Assembly: GCA_009801015.1 (NCBI GenBank) | Contig: VHZZ01013581.1 | Coordinates: 22,984-50,559 of the forward strand | DNA from: Silene noctiflora | Taxonomy: Eukaryota > Streptophyta > Magnoliopsida > Caryophyllales > Caryophyllaceae | Reading direction: 5' to 3' | Length of the DNA: 27,576 bases | The notes under the pieces: generated by a model | The model's database searches: none | Told to the model about the DNA's origin: nothing | The model's input: only the letters and a program-made list of their open reading frames with translations | Position numbers and translations under genes: made by a program | Part shown: positions 1 through 9,934 of the stretch, piece after piece | Numbering within the stretch: position 1 is the stretch's first letter | Layout: each line of letters opens with the position of its first letter

Positions 1-7
1 ACACGAC

Positions 8-147
8 ACTTGACCGAGTAGGAGACACTCGACCGAGTGCACTACACTCGACCGAGTACACGCCACTCGACCGAGTGCTCCGCATTTATCCGAGTCCCCA
101 ACTTCCAGCGTACTGACAGACCAACACAGATGGACACTCGGTCGAGT
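8..147 (+). repeat. Interior array of 19-bp-phased ACTCGNNCGAGT palindromes (copy A)
   Basis: Copies or near copies of the 12-bp palindrome begin at 8, 27, 46, 65 and 84, so the period is exactly 19 bp. The unit at 84 is degenerate. An isolated copy lies at 136-147. The two central bases vary (AC, GT, AT elsewhere) while the CpG-containing arms are conserved. The array may begin upstream of the window. Confidence 0.9.
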
Positions 148-2085
148 ACCCTGTAATCTATTAAGTGTCCCTATACTAAAAATCACGAGTATTACATTTT
201 AGGATAACATGTCAGTAATGAGTTTTGAGGAATTAAGGGAGTACGGAGTTGGTAGACTATTTGCATGAGACATTGGTGGTGAGTTAATGGGAGTAGGATG
301 ATCGCGGACAAGATTAGTATGGATATTGGGGTAATATGGTTGATATGGTTAATGGAGTTTGTTATAGGAAATTGGTATTCATGGTTGCGAGGGAGCATAA
401 GGTGTTGAGATTAAGAGTGTTGGTCGAAAGTCGAGTATTGGTTATAGGGTCACATTGGTGAGGTGGTGGAAATTATGCGTATTGGAAAATGGTGTTATGA
501 AGAGTATGTGAGTTTAACCTTGGGTGAGAGATATCCATTATCAAGCGGTAACTTACGTGACAGGATTGGCTGATTAGATTTGATTAAGGGTCTATGACGT
601 GTGTAAGTGATTGTGCGAGGTTCTGACCTCGTAAGTAGTGGTATGGTATGATATTCATAAAACTGTTATCTTGTTATTCCGTGCAATATGTTGTGTATCG
701 TGGTCCAATAGGACGATGTTCAGAAAGGTTAAAGCGTGGTTGGATGTTCTGAGGTGATCGTTGTGTCGGGACGTTGTTTATTGGTAATGTTGTTGTTGTG
801 TTCTGGGTTGCGATCAGGGCACGGTACTCCGTGTTGCGATGCGGGTACTTTCGTGCTGCGGTACGGCTGTTGGTGGCGGTGTTGCGATGCTGTCATTAGT
901 TGTGGTGGAGTAGGCGGGATACTTGTGAGACGAACTTTTGAAAGAGTATGTCAGTTTAGTATGAGCATATAGATTGTGGTTTTGTCTACTGTTATCCTCT
1001 ATGATTTTCGGCTTATGGGTGTGGGTAGAGTAAAATATGGAAGAAAGTTGCACATGTGCTCGTTGTCGTCATTGTTACAATATTATATTGTTGGTGAAAC
1101 TTAGTTGGGGGAGGTTGTTGGAGTACTTTCGATCTTATATTAGATGAAACTTTTGTTGACATAGTTGTAGCAAGTAATTAGCGGAACATGTGTGTACTGC
1201 GCTAGAAGTTGGAGGGGGTGCATAGTCTTTTACCGGAGCAGTAAGTATGAAGTGTTGGGAATTAGCATCATGTTAAGTTATGGACGAGTTTGACGACTAT
1301 AAAAAGGGGAATTTGAGGATTAAGTGGGTGTAAAAATATTATGGGTTGTGAGTTAGGTTGTGGGGATAGATACGTGAGTAGAAAAAAATGTGGTTGTGCG
1401 GTAATGTTGAAGAGTTGAAGTAGTGGTTATGCTGAGGATTTTATGGTATATGTTAGGTGGTGAGCGGAGTGATTAGAGGTGTGGACTGTTAGAGCAACAG
1501 AGCATTGGATATGAGAATGGTGGTCGGTGTTGAGGTTATAATCGATTATCTATGACATGAGAGTGTGATAACGAGAAGAAATCAATGAGGATCTAGTACT
1601 AGTTTAGTTACGAGGACGTAACATTTATCTTAAGAGGAGTAGGATGCAACAAAAATAGTTTAATGGTTCTAAATGTTGCGGTATATTTAGAAGTTTTGGG
1701 TCTTGGTGTAGAACTAAGGATGGACCTGTGGTTTGATATCGTTAAAAGTAATGGTGGTGGCCGTGACGTTGTGTTTTTGAAACGAATGGACATAAATTAA
1801 GTGGTAGGTGTGAGCAAACTTTGAGGACGAAGTTCATTGTAAGGGTGGTAGAATGTGACATTTCATTTTGGTAGTCGTTCCCGCTTGAGGGGTTGTATTG
1901 GTGGAATTAGATAAGGCGATTCTATGTTTGATGTTATGTTGTGAGCTGCGTTGCTGAGGTAGGCTTGGTTGAGTGACTTAGTGTCGAGGATGGAAGGTGA
2001 GAGTTGAGTGGTGCTGGGTAGTAGGGTGGTAGGTGTGCATGTTATGCAGGTATGGGTTTGAACTTCGGGGACGAAGTTCATTTAT
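148..2085 (+). other. Non-coding interior of copy A
   Basis: About 1.9 kb of G/T-rich sequence in this orientation. I see no recognisable protein domain; the short open frames are not shared with copy C. The stretch aligns along much of its length with the reverse complement of 19869-21790. At 1817-1837 and 2061-2080 the sequence carries two copies of a motif close to TTYGRGGACGAAGTTCA. Plant gypsy elements often carry a motif of this kind just before the polypurine tract. Confidence 0.75.
1817..1862 (+). other. Upstream second 3'-end-like signal inside copy A
   Basis: A GAGGACGAAGTTCAT motif is followed by a purine-rich stretch (1841-1852) and then TGTGACA (1854-1860). This order resembles the interior-to-LTR junction of other plant gypsy elements. 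It lies about 240 bp before the real polypurine tract. The equivalent block is present in copy C on the minus strand at about 20100-20137, so it predates both insertions. Confidence 0.45.
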
Positions 2086-2098
2086 AAGGAGGGAAGAC
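2086..2098 (+). other. Polypurine tract of copy A
   Basis: The tract AAGGAGGGAAGAC directly precedes the 3' LTR. Plus-strand DNA synthesis is primed at such tracts. The same AAGGAGGGAAG core precedes the 3' LTR of copy C (minus strand, 19857-19867) and of the chromovirus (12970-12982). Confidence 0.85.
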
Positions 2099-2128
2099 TT
2101 TAATACATCATATTTATGGTCTTAGGCT

Positions 2129-2288
2129 ACTCGATTGAGTATGGGGTACTCGACCAAGTAGCTGTTGTGAGTAGTCTATCAAAGTTCTGTTTGTTGAGAA
2201 CTCGGGCGAGTGAGTTAGCACTCGGTCGAGTGTGGATTACTCGATCGAGTGTGTCATGCTCGGTCGAGTGGCTCGTACTCGACCGACT
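2129..2288 (+). promoter_or_regulatory. U3 palindrome ladder of LTR A
   Basis: Palindrome units start at 2129, 2148, 2200, 2220, 2239, 2258 and 2277. Spacing within each block is 19 or 20 bp. The unit at 2239 is a perfect palindrome (ACTCGATCGAGT). The last unit ends about 54 bp before the TATA box. The position is that of an upstream activating array; the regulatory role is inferred. Confidence 0.7.
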
Positions 2289-2341
2289 GTCCGGTTCGTT
2301 ACGGGTTTTTTCCGCGGTTTTGATTAAGATAATTAGAGGAG

Positions 2342-2349
2342 TATAAAAG
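2342..2349 (+). promoter_or_regulatory. TATA box of LTR A
   Basis: TATAAAAG lies downstream of the palindrome ladder, in the position expected for the U3/R core promoter. Transcription would start about 25-35 bp further on. The same box exists in the 3' LTR of copy C (minus strand, 19615-19622). Confidence 0.65.
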
Positions 2350-2997
2350 GGCGTGTTAAGCATTTCTAGATCAGTTCCTGAGTTTTTTCTTATAACCCAA
2401 ACTACGTACACAACTTCTCTAATCATCCTAATCATCTCTAAGTCCAGGGTTGATCGATCGTGAGTCTTTTCATCTCATTTTCCGTGTCGATTTCGTCGGT
2501 AAGTCTCTAGCTTTATTCTTAGTCGGTTTATGGTTGTCATTAGAGGTTGTTACAAACCCTAATTTGGGTGTTTTGGGGGTTTAGAGGGTTGGTCATCGTA
2601 TGTGTTGTTGATTATCGTGTTGTAGGTGACGATGAGTTACTCGTTGTGCGTTTGTACGATTGGCTGCGGTATAACGGGTAGCGAAAAGGTAGGGTTTCCC
2701 TACTCAGTCGATTGTAGAACGGTATGTTTTATAATGTGATGAGCTTTGTGATTTTTTCATGGTTCAGTTATATATTGATGTTATGGTTTAGATATGGATA
2801 TGGATGTTGGTGTTGGATTGTGAGCCATTGCAAGAGATGGTCTCACCCCCATTGTTCGCCTCTTGTGTTTCTCGACGCAAGGGGGATGTGCACATTAATG
2901 GACTTGGGTTCGCTCGTTGCAATGAGAGGGGCTCGGGTGGTACGGCTGCGGTCCCCACTGGCGGCGAGGGTTACCTTTTGCAATGGTAATCTGGCAG

Positions 2998-3021
2998 GGC
3001 TACACCACCCGGGGTGTAGTC
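2998..3021 (+). other. Conserved short hairpin in LTR A
   Basis: Arms CTACACC (3000-3006) and GGTGTAG (3013-3019) can pair. The other three LTRs carry the longer form CTACACAC(C/T)-NN-GGTGTGTAG at 3513-3532, 18959-18978 and 23880-23899, in reverse orientation. Confidence 0.6.
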
Positions 3022-3512
3022 AGTTACTGGTTACTATGGAGAATGAGGATGTTTGGTTATAGTTACTGTGGATGTGTATGTTTACTGTATATCGTATTGT
3101 TATGTAGTTGACTGACCCCGTTTATGTTTTCAAAAATGTGGTGATCCATTCGGGGATGGTTTGCAGTTGGCTTAGCAGGTGATGATGATTATCTTTGTTG
3201 ATGTTGCTGCCGGGATTGGCAGGGTCGAGTCATCATTAGTCGTTTTGTAGTTTAGCTTCCGCATGTCATGTTTTTATATTCTTATCACAGTTTGGGATTT
3301 TGGTTTTGTAGTTGTATTTTGGAGTTTTGTATCCTTTTAATAAGTTAATCTTTAATTATGTTTCATTATGGTTTCTGTGATGTACACTGTCTCGGGTAAC
3401 CGAGCTGGTAGCACTTCCATATCTTGAGGTAGTCTTTGGTAATGTGCCTTAGGGTATGGGGGTGTTACAACTATAACCAACATCTCCATACTCCATAATA
3501 ACTAGTAACCGA

Positions 3513-3532
3513 CTACACACCGAGGTGTGTAG
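3513..3532 (-). other. Conserved hairpin in LTR B
   Basis: Nine-base arms CTACACACC and GGTGTGTAG are perfectly complementary and separated by two bases. Confidence 0.6.
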
Positions 3533-3713
3533 CCCTCCCAGATTACCCATCGCAACACGTAATCCACACAGCCAGTGGGGACCGTAGCCCTACCACCAAA
3601 ATTCCCGCTCATTGCAACGAGCGAACCCAAGTCCATTAATGTGCACATCCCCCTTGCGTCGAGAAACACAAAAGGCGAACAATGGGGGCGAGACCATCTC
3701 TCGCAATGGTTCA

Positions 3714-3748
3714 CAATACCAATACCAATACCAATACCAATACCAATA
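3714..3748. repeat. (AATACC)n microsatellite
   Basis: About five to six tandem AATACC units within LTR B. The other LTR copies have only one or two such units here, so this is a local expansion. Confidence 0.9.
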
Positions 3749-4200
3749 CAATAACATTATGATATCTCAATCATAAAATAATAACAAAGATGGTCACATC
3801 ATACATCATAATGATATACAACCAACTGAGTAGGGAAACCTTACATAAATAGCAATCCAATCAACACAACGAGACGATCTAGAAGGCTTCCTCTACAAAA
3901 TCTCCTCCTAGAATACGACAAACAATCAATACAACGAAATATACAATCTAATCCCCAAAAGCCTCCAAAATACCCAATTAGGGTTTCATCAATCTGAATT
4001 AAAACCATAAAAGACTAAACCACTACCTTGACGATTACGAACGCAACAATGTAAAAATCCCCAAAAGTGATGAACTCAACCCTCGGATCGATAGGAATAG
4101 AAGAGAAGCAGTAATGTAGTTTAGTTTTTGTGAAAAAGTGATTAAGCTGCTTAATGAAATATTTTTAAGTTAAAACACAATTATTACATTCTTTCCGTTC

Positions 4201-4208
4201 TATTTATA
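4201..4208 (-). promoter_or_regulatory. Possible TATA box of LTR B
   Basis: TATAAATA reads on the minus strand just downstream of the palindrome ladder of this LTR. It replaces the TATAAAAG of the other copies and lies in a divergent core-promoter segment. Confidence 0.45.
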
Positions 4209-4240
4209 TCAACCGTGGAAAAACCCGTAAAGAACCGGAC

Positions 4241-4419
4241 AATCGGTCGAGTACGAGACACTCGACCGAGTGCAAGACACTCGACCGAGTGCAAGACACT
4301 CGATCGAGTAAGCCACACTCGACCGAGTGCTAACTCACTCGCCCGAGTTCAAAACAAACAGAACTCTGACAGAATATTGAAGTAAGCTATTCGGTTGAGT
4401 ACCCCATACTCGACCGAGT
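4241..4419 (-). promoter_or_regulatory. U3 palindrome ladder of LTR B
   Basis: Units start at 4241, 4260, 4279, 4298, 4317 and 4337, then 4389 and 4408. Spacing within each block is 19 bp, with one step of 20. This LTR has six units in the TATA-side block, against five in LTR A. Confidence 0.75.
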
Positions 4420-4449
4420 AGCCTAAGACCATAAATATGGTGTATTACA

Positions 4450-6041
4450 ACACGTCTATATTTGATCCAAATTTTTTTTTCCAAGTGTGTATTAACTATT
4501 TTTTTTAAACTTTTACTTAGGAAATTGTCGTATAATTGTAATGAAAAATAATTTGGTACATCAGTCGTATCATATCATCATACACTTGAATAAATGAGAG
4601 AATTAGAATTAACTAAACTCTTCACGTTAATAATAAAGTTTAAGTTAAGTTAAATAAAAAGAAAAAACATTCAAATAGAATAAGATAAATACAATGATGT
4701 GGTACAATTAAGGATGTGTAACCGTATAGAATCGAACCCGAGCTTGAATGTTTTCGATATTTGCTCAAAAATTGATTTTGCTGAGCCTTAAACATTTTAA
4801 CTTAAGCTGAGGCTGAAAAAGGCTTTCACAATAATTGAGTTTGGTTTATTAATGTATTATGATAATTATAAAACATATGATAATTATTAATATCAAAATA
4901 ACAATAAATTTTAAAAATTTATAAATATTACGGAATAATTATTAAAGTTATACTAAAAAGGTAAAAGCCACTTCAAACAAGCTTCTTATCCTAACTTATT
5001 TACTCCCTTGAAACTAACATTATCGCTCATACTCAACTTGAGTCATGACATCAATAAACAATATTCTCTCCGTCCCATTATCATTGTTTGAAACTTGTGA
5101 GGTGAATTTGAAACAATGATAATTATTGACTCTAACGAAAGGACTATTATTTATTTCCAAAACTCAATTTAAGTCTCTTTTATTTTATCGATTATCCCTT
5201 ATAAATACACTATTGGGGTTGGAGTGGATTCAATCATTATTATATTTGGTTGTAGAATTTTGGAATTGGGTGAGATACTTTATTGATATGAACTCCATTT
5301 CAATCCCTTAAAATCTCATACCCATCTATACCTCCTATGTTTCTAACGTCATTCCCCTCAATTGCCATGTTTGGGGTTTTAACTTCATACTTCTATGGTA
5401 TCAATCTCCATTTCAATATTTTGAATCAAAAGACGCCTAAAATACTATATGTACTTATTATTCACTCATAAATGCTATCGGTCGGTCACAAACCGAGTTA
5501 AAAAATCAATGTTCAGGTTTAGACAATAATGACAACTTTAAAATATGATTTATATAAGTCTAACTTGAGAGTTAACCTCAAACTCCCAATTCTGTTGTTA
5601 TAGGTACATTAGATATATTAAAAATTTCACAATTTTTATTTGTGAAACATCACAAGCTTGTAACATTTTAGAGGCTTAGCGCATCTACATTGGTTAGAAA
5701 TTAGTGTCCTTCATGGCATATAGAGAGGTTAATTAATGGGGCACCTCTGAAACTAGGGAGGGTTCCCATATTTTGGCAAGTGGAAAAGTGACCCCAATAA
5801 GGTAAAAAAAATCTGTCATTTTGACAGTGAATGAGGGTGTGGTGGCACATGAGATGGTAGGATAGAGAAAATGTTGGGCAACCCCATTAATGCTGAAAAA
5901 CATATGTAAAATGAGGAGGGTAAATGAAAATAAAAGTTAGTAGAAATTGACGTGGACGAATAAAAAAAAAGAGAGAAAATAAGGGGTGTCTAGACATGTC
6001 AAAACCTGTGCCGACCCGAAAACCGACCGTAACGCACTCGT
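4450..6041. other. AT-rich spacer without a recognisable gene
   Basis: No coding region or RNA gene is supported. A Stowaway-like hairpin remnant lies at 5066-5123. Other text is simple AT-rich sequence, with weakly repeat-like segments near 5218-5430 and 5680-5900 that I could not classify. Confidence 0.5.
5066..5123. repeat. Small hairpin, possible Stowaway MITE remnant
   Basis: TCTCTCCGTCCCATT resembles the Stowaway terminal consensus (CTCCCTCCGT). It is followed by perfect 13-bp inverted arms at 5077-5089 and 5111-5123 around a 21-bp loop. The opposite terminal CTCCGT is absent, so at best this is a rearranged fragment. Confidence 0.35.
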
Positions 6042-6072
6042 AAATAACCCGCAAATAACCCGCAAATAACCC
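6042..6072 (+). repeat. 11-bp tandem repeat
   Basis: AAATAACCCGC repeats nearly three times without error (6042, 6053, 6064). It lies within a CCCGAA-rich segment typical of degenerate plant repeats. Confidence 0.85.
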
Positions 6073-6236
6073 AGTTTTTTCAACCTGAACCTGAAAGATA
6101 CCCGAACTCATTTTGACCCGCAACAGGTTGACCGTTGCTTCAAGACAACATATCTTTTTTTTAAAATACACAATTTCACATAAGTATTGATAACTTATGA
6201 ATTTTTTGGAAAAGATATGCATATATGCGGTATGTC

Positions 6237-6790
6237 ACGTAATCACCTCAAACCACATGCCACGTCAGCACATCGAAGTGCGTGTATTGTTGTCACTTTC
6301 ACCGTAGTACGTCGAACTCCATTCCACGTCAGCATCGCCAACTCATCACCTTGTATCACATGTAATGTCATCACCTCGAAGCGTGTGTCACTTCGTCACT
6401 TTCACCGTAGTATGTCGAACCGCATTCCACATCAGCATTGCCACCTCATCATTTCGATGGACCACATGCCACGTCATCATCTCGAAGCCACACTGTTACT
6501 TTCACCGCATTTCACTTCATCACCTCAGACTACATGCCACGTCATGACCTTGAAGTGTGTGCCACCCCGTCACTTTCCCGTATTACATCAAATCGTATTC
6601 CACGCCAGCACAGCCTCTTCATCACTTCGAACCACGTGTTATTCAAGTCAACATTGCCATGTCATGAGTTTGAACCCCGTGCCATGCCAACATAGCCACC
6701 TACTACCTCAAATCGTATGTTAAGTATCACTGCCACCTTATTATCACCTTGACCCGCTTGTCACATCATTATTGTCATCTTACTTGAGTC
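6237..6790 (+). repeat. Degenerate ~104-bp tandem repeat
   Basis: Recurring phrases are CACTTTCACCGTAGTA (6294 and 6398, then degenerate near 6497 and 6571), ATGCCACGTCA and ACCTCGAAG. The first period is 104 bp; later units are shortened. The open frames across this block are products of the repeat and show no domain. Confidence 0.7.
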
Positions 6791-6890
6791 TCACTTTTGT
6801 ACTTAGCGAGTTAGTGAAGGTAATAATGTTGATGATGGTAGCGATGGTGGTTGTGAGGGCGAGAATGGTGACAATTAAGTTGACTAAGAT

Positions 6891-8899
6891 TGTTATACCC
6901 CGTATTTTTAGACTTGGTCAAAGGTAGTCAACGATATTAAAATGGGAAAATGTATTTTAATTATAAATATTTGTGATTATTTGAAGGATCTTTTATATTT
7001 TATTTAATTATATATATTTTATATATTTATTTAATTATATAAGATAAGATTGTAAGACGGAAAATATTTTAAAACCAGCTTGGTAATAGCCAGTTTAGGC
7101 ACGTGGAAGGTAGTAGAGGAAGGAAACAATTTTCTAATGTAGGTAGTATTCTCTATAGTAGTAGTAGTAGTAGTATTAGTATTTATATCTTTCCATACTT
7201 CCCTATTTTTATGACTATAAATACAAAATTTCATCCTTTCATAGTTCACTTTGCTTTTACAAAATTTACATAAACCTAGAACTGGATTCTTAAAGGAGAA
7301 TTTCAGATCTGTCTTGCAAGTTTAATTCCGTATTAAAAACTAAAAGGTAATTTACGAATCCGTCTTATAATTTATGCAATTGTTTATTAAACCGTCTTAT
7401 AGTTGTATCGTTTACCACCCTTGATTTCCCTTGACTACACCGTGACCTAGCTTAGGCTGCCAATGACCGTCTTTGTCGTTGTTGACCGTAGGCTTAGTGG
7501 TTGTGTGGTGTTTGTCATGTAATTGAGACACGGTTTACACCGTGTGTGGTGTTTGTTGTGGAAGAAGGAGGGGACGACGGTGCTGTAGGTAGTTGGGCGA
7601 CCATGTTGGTGGTGGTAGGGTGGTTGTTAGTAGTGTTTGGTNCGGTGGTGGCCNNAAAGTCGAAGNAGGGAGTTGTGGTTGTTGTNGGTGTTGTCGTGGG
7701 TTAGGGGTAGTGAGGTTGTGGTGTTTAAGGTCATCGGCAGTAGGCGGTTCGAGGGTTAGTGTCATCGTTGGTTAGTGGTGACCATGATGGTGGTCGTTTT
7801 TTATGAGGGTGTGTGTGTCGTGAGATTAGGGCTAGAGTTTTGGCCGTGGTTGGTGGTCGGTGAGGTGAAAGAGTGTGACGGTGGTGTTGGTGGTAGCAAG
7901 GAGGACAAGTTGGGGGGGTGAGTGTGGCTGCGGTGGTAAGCCGTGGTGGCTGCTAGTGTCGCTTGTATGGGGGGTGTTGTCGCGGTTTTCACGAGGTGTG
8001 TGAGGAGTGTTTGTTTTATTTTGAGTCGAGTTTTCGTAATTGGTTTTTCGTAATTTATTTTATAATTATTTATTATTTATTTACTAATTAGTTAGGATGG
8101 TTAGTAATTAGTATAATTATATTTGATAGGTGACGGTTTTGTCGAGCAGTGATTATTGGTGATTATATCATGGATGGATTATTATTGGATACCTCATTTT
8201 CGTGACTGAGATGATTACGTTATTGCATTATTGTTTTTAATGTTTGCATTGCATTCATGACATACTGCATTGGTTACTATATTATGAGTTTCCTCATGAC
8301 TAGTTCGGCATGACCTGTTCTTGGATGGTTTTCCTCAAATTCAGTTGGGATGCTTTACCCCGGGCCAGGGATTGGCGGGATGAATGGGTGTTTCGGAGGA
8401 TTGCACACATGCATTTTCATATCATACTGCATCATATTTACTGTTGTTTAATTATCCTACTCAACCATTGGTTGACTTGTGTGCTTTCTTGTCTATGTCA
8501 AAAATAAAACTGATGCCTGCTTTAATTGATGGCGTCCTGTGGTGAACCAATTAATATTTCTGGTTAATTGGAGAGAAGATTGAATAGCAGGCTATGAATT
8601 GATGGGACGGGAGGAGCAAATCGCGGAGTTTACTTAGAGTCTTAGATCACTTAGTCTCACACAGTCGCTGTTTATCTATTTTATAACCTTATTTATTTTC
8701 CGCTGCGAAGTTTGTACTTTATTTTATTAGTTCAGTTATTCGTTTGAACGTTGTAAGGAAGCCTTATTTAGTTAAATTTATTTAAAGTACTTTGGTTGTT
8801 ATCTTTGTTATTCAATACCTCGAAATCTCCGAGATGGTAAAAATTCTATTTATTTGAGAATGTCTTAGTAAAAACTCTTAAATAAATAGGGGTGTTACA
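6891..8899 (+). repeat. 5' LTR of the chromovirus (about 2009 bp)
   Basis: The LTR starts TGTTATACCCCGTATTTTTAG and ends GGGGTGTTACA. Its first ~230 bp match 12983-13215 closely, which proves the repeat. A long GT/CG-rich middle (about 7500-8000) carries five N bases (7642, 7654, 7655, 7666, 7686) and a (TAG)n run at about 7155-7175. The 8340-8850 part is homologous to the solo LTR at 16915-17420. Open frames in the GT-rich middle are not genes. Confidence 0.9.
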
Positions 8900-8902
8900 A
8901 AG

Positions 8903-8914
8903 TGGTATCAGAGC
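8903..8914 (+). other. Primer-binding site, initiator Met tRNA
   Basis: TGGTATCAGAGC is complementary to the 3' end of plant initiator methionine tRNA, the usual primer in this group. It starts three bases (AAG) after the LTR end. Confidence 0.92.
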
Positions 8915-9619
8915 GAACGATCCTCAGGCCTAACCAATGAATAATAATGAACTTAGGTGAGTCTAAATAATTGAACCCGGATAAAAACTGTTAGGAGCCC
9001 CTCTTAGTACGGTTAGGAAACCACGTGCCTAATTCATACCATGGTCCTTTCGGTTTTGAACCGGTTACCTTGGGATGATTACGAGAGTGGGTAGTTGAAG
9101 TAGGGATATATGTTTAAATTAAGAGTCAAATTATATTATTTCTAACCTTGATTGCAGGATGCGGATTGAGGTACGTTCTATGTGTAATATGTGAATGCCT
9201 AGGGTTTAGCATGAAATGTGTGAATTTTATTATTACTACATAAGTTTTGTATCTATTAGAATGGATCGTCTTATGGACGGATTGTATGTTTTACTTGATT
9301 GGATGCTTATGTATATGAGGCATAGATTATTATGTCTAGAGATATGCAGATTATGTGGCCCTGAAACCTTGCTAGATAGTGTCAATAAGCTATAGGATGA
9401 TAATTACGTGTTCGATGCGTGGGGGTGGCTTACGATTTTAATTTCGTGGGGTGTAGGGTCGTTAGGCCGTAGTGCGCGTGACCGTGGTTGGCTGGGCAAG
9501 GTCCAGTCCAGTCAACCACATGTTATTTTGTTGCAGGATTCTTCTTTTAAAGCCATTTGACCACAAATCGTAAGTCAAAGCTTATTTTTTTCTCCATTTT
9601 ATTCTTATAGGTAGTCAAT
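8915..9619 (+). other. Leader of the chromovirus
   Basis: About 700 bp between the PBS and the gag start codon. No coding sequence is seen. Confidence 0.7.
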
Positions 9620-9934
9620 ATGCCACCAAAGAAATCAACCCCACCCGTCATGTCTGCTGAGGAGATCGAGAGATTGTTGGAAATGAACAAGGCTTTGACT
9701 GAAGTCTTGAAGAGTAGGAAAGAGGATGTGAAACCATCAAAGGTAAGAGCTGAAATTGATAAGTATAACCCAACAAACTTTGAGGGGACTAGAGCACCAT
9801 CGTTGTTGGGGGAGTGGTGTAGAGAATTTGACAACATCTTGTACCTTATAGCTTGCCCTAAGGAGATGAGATTTTACCAAGCTGCCTTCTATTTGAGATG
9901 AAAGGCGGGCAATTAATGGAGTAGAGAAAAGAAG
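9620..9934 (+). pseudogene. Truncated gag of the chromovirus
   Basis: The reading frame starts at the ATG at 9620 and runs about 93 codons to a TGA at 9899. The N-terminal part is lysine-rich and helical, followed by a region with NPTNFEG and a W-C-REFD segment typical of the gag capsid start in plant gypsy elements. After the stop the gag-like frame goes on for a few codons and has a second in-frame stop (TAA) near 9914. It then passes directly, in the same frame, into sequence that belongs just before the RT domain. The rest of capsid, the zinc knuckle and the whole protease are missing. Family identity is clear; the product cannot be functional. Confidence 0.8.

Larger units (their letters stand above)
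1..3469 (+). mobile_element. Non-autonomous LTR retrotransposon, copy A (3' part)
   Basis: This is the 3' portion of a LARD-like LTR retrotransposon whose 5' end lies left of the window. It comprises a non-coding interior, a polypurine tract at 2086-2098 and a complete 3' LTR at 2099-3469. The same interior occurs in reverse orientation in copy C: 736-1060 matches the reverse complement of about 20990-21390, and 1600-2098 matches about 19855-20370. That shared content shows these are two members of one family. No gag, protease, RT, RNase H or integrase motif is seen in either copy. Relative to copy C, this copy seems to lack roughly 1 kb just downstream of its interior palindrome array. Family membership is certain; the LARD label is inferred from the size and the absence of coding sequence. 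Confidence 0.8.
2099..3469 (+). repeat. 3' LTR of copy A (1371 bp)
   Basis: The LTR begins TTTAATACATC, which is the family start TGTAATACATC with the second base mutated, and ends GGGGTGTTACA. U3 carries seven phased palindromes (2129-2288) and a TATA box (2342-2349). A strongly conserved block at about 2815-3025 is shared by all four LTR copies in the window. It includes the hairpin at 2998-3021. The end of U5 (CTCGG…CCGAG-TGGTA) resembles the U5 end of the chromovirus LTR. Short open frames at 2724-3062 and 2804-2989 are by-products of LTR conservation, because their phase shifts between copies. Confidence 0.9.
3470..4449 (-). repeat. Partial LTR of the same family, copy B, reverse orientation
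   Basis: The sequence matches the reverse complement of LTR A from its start (TGTAATAC on the minus strand, ending at 4449) to the point corresponding to about 3062. The rest of this LTR is missing at 3470, exactly where copy A ends. This fits insertion of copy A into this older LTR. The conserved block and the palindrome ladder are retained. The leader and core promoter between about 4020 and 4230 differ clearly from those of the other LTRs. Confidence 0.85.

Noticed and set aside
2724..3062. Open frames with similar peptides in all four LTRs (also 3502-3714, 18993-19193, 23788-24012)
   Set aside because: The similarity is nucleotide conservation of the LTR. Small indels change the phase between copies, starts differ and no domain is seen, so a protein is not supported.
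5680..5900. Possible MITE starting GCATCTACATTGG
   Set aside because: The presumed right end matches only weakly in inverse orientation, and no target duplication was found.
6187..6723. 178-codon frame
   Set aside because: It lies across the degenerate tandem repeat, overlaps other equally open frames and has no domain.
7501..7992. Several Val/Gly-rich or Pro/Thr-rich frames on both strands
   Set aside because: They lie in the GT-rich middle of the chromovirus LTR and include N bases.
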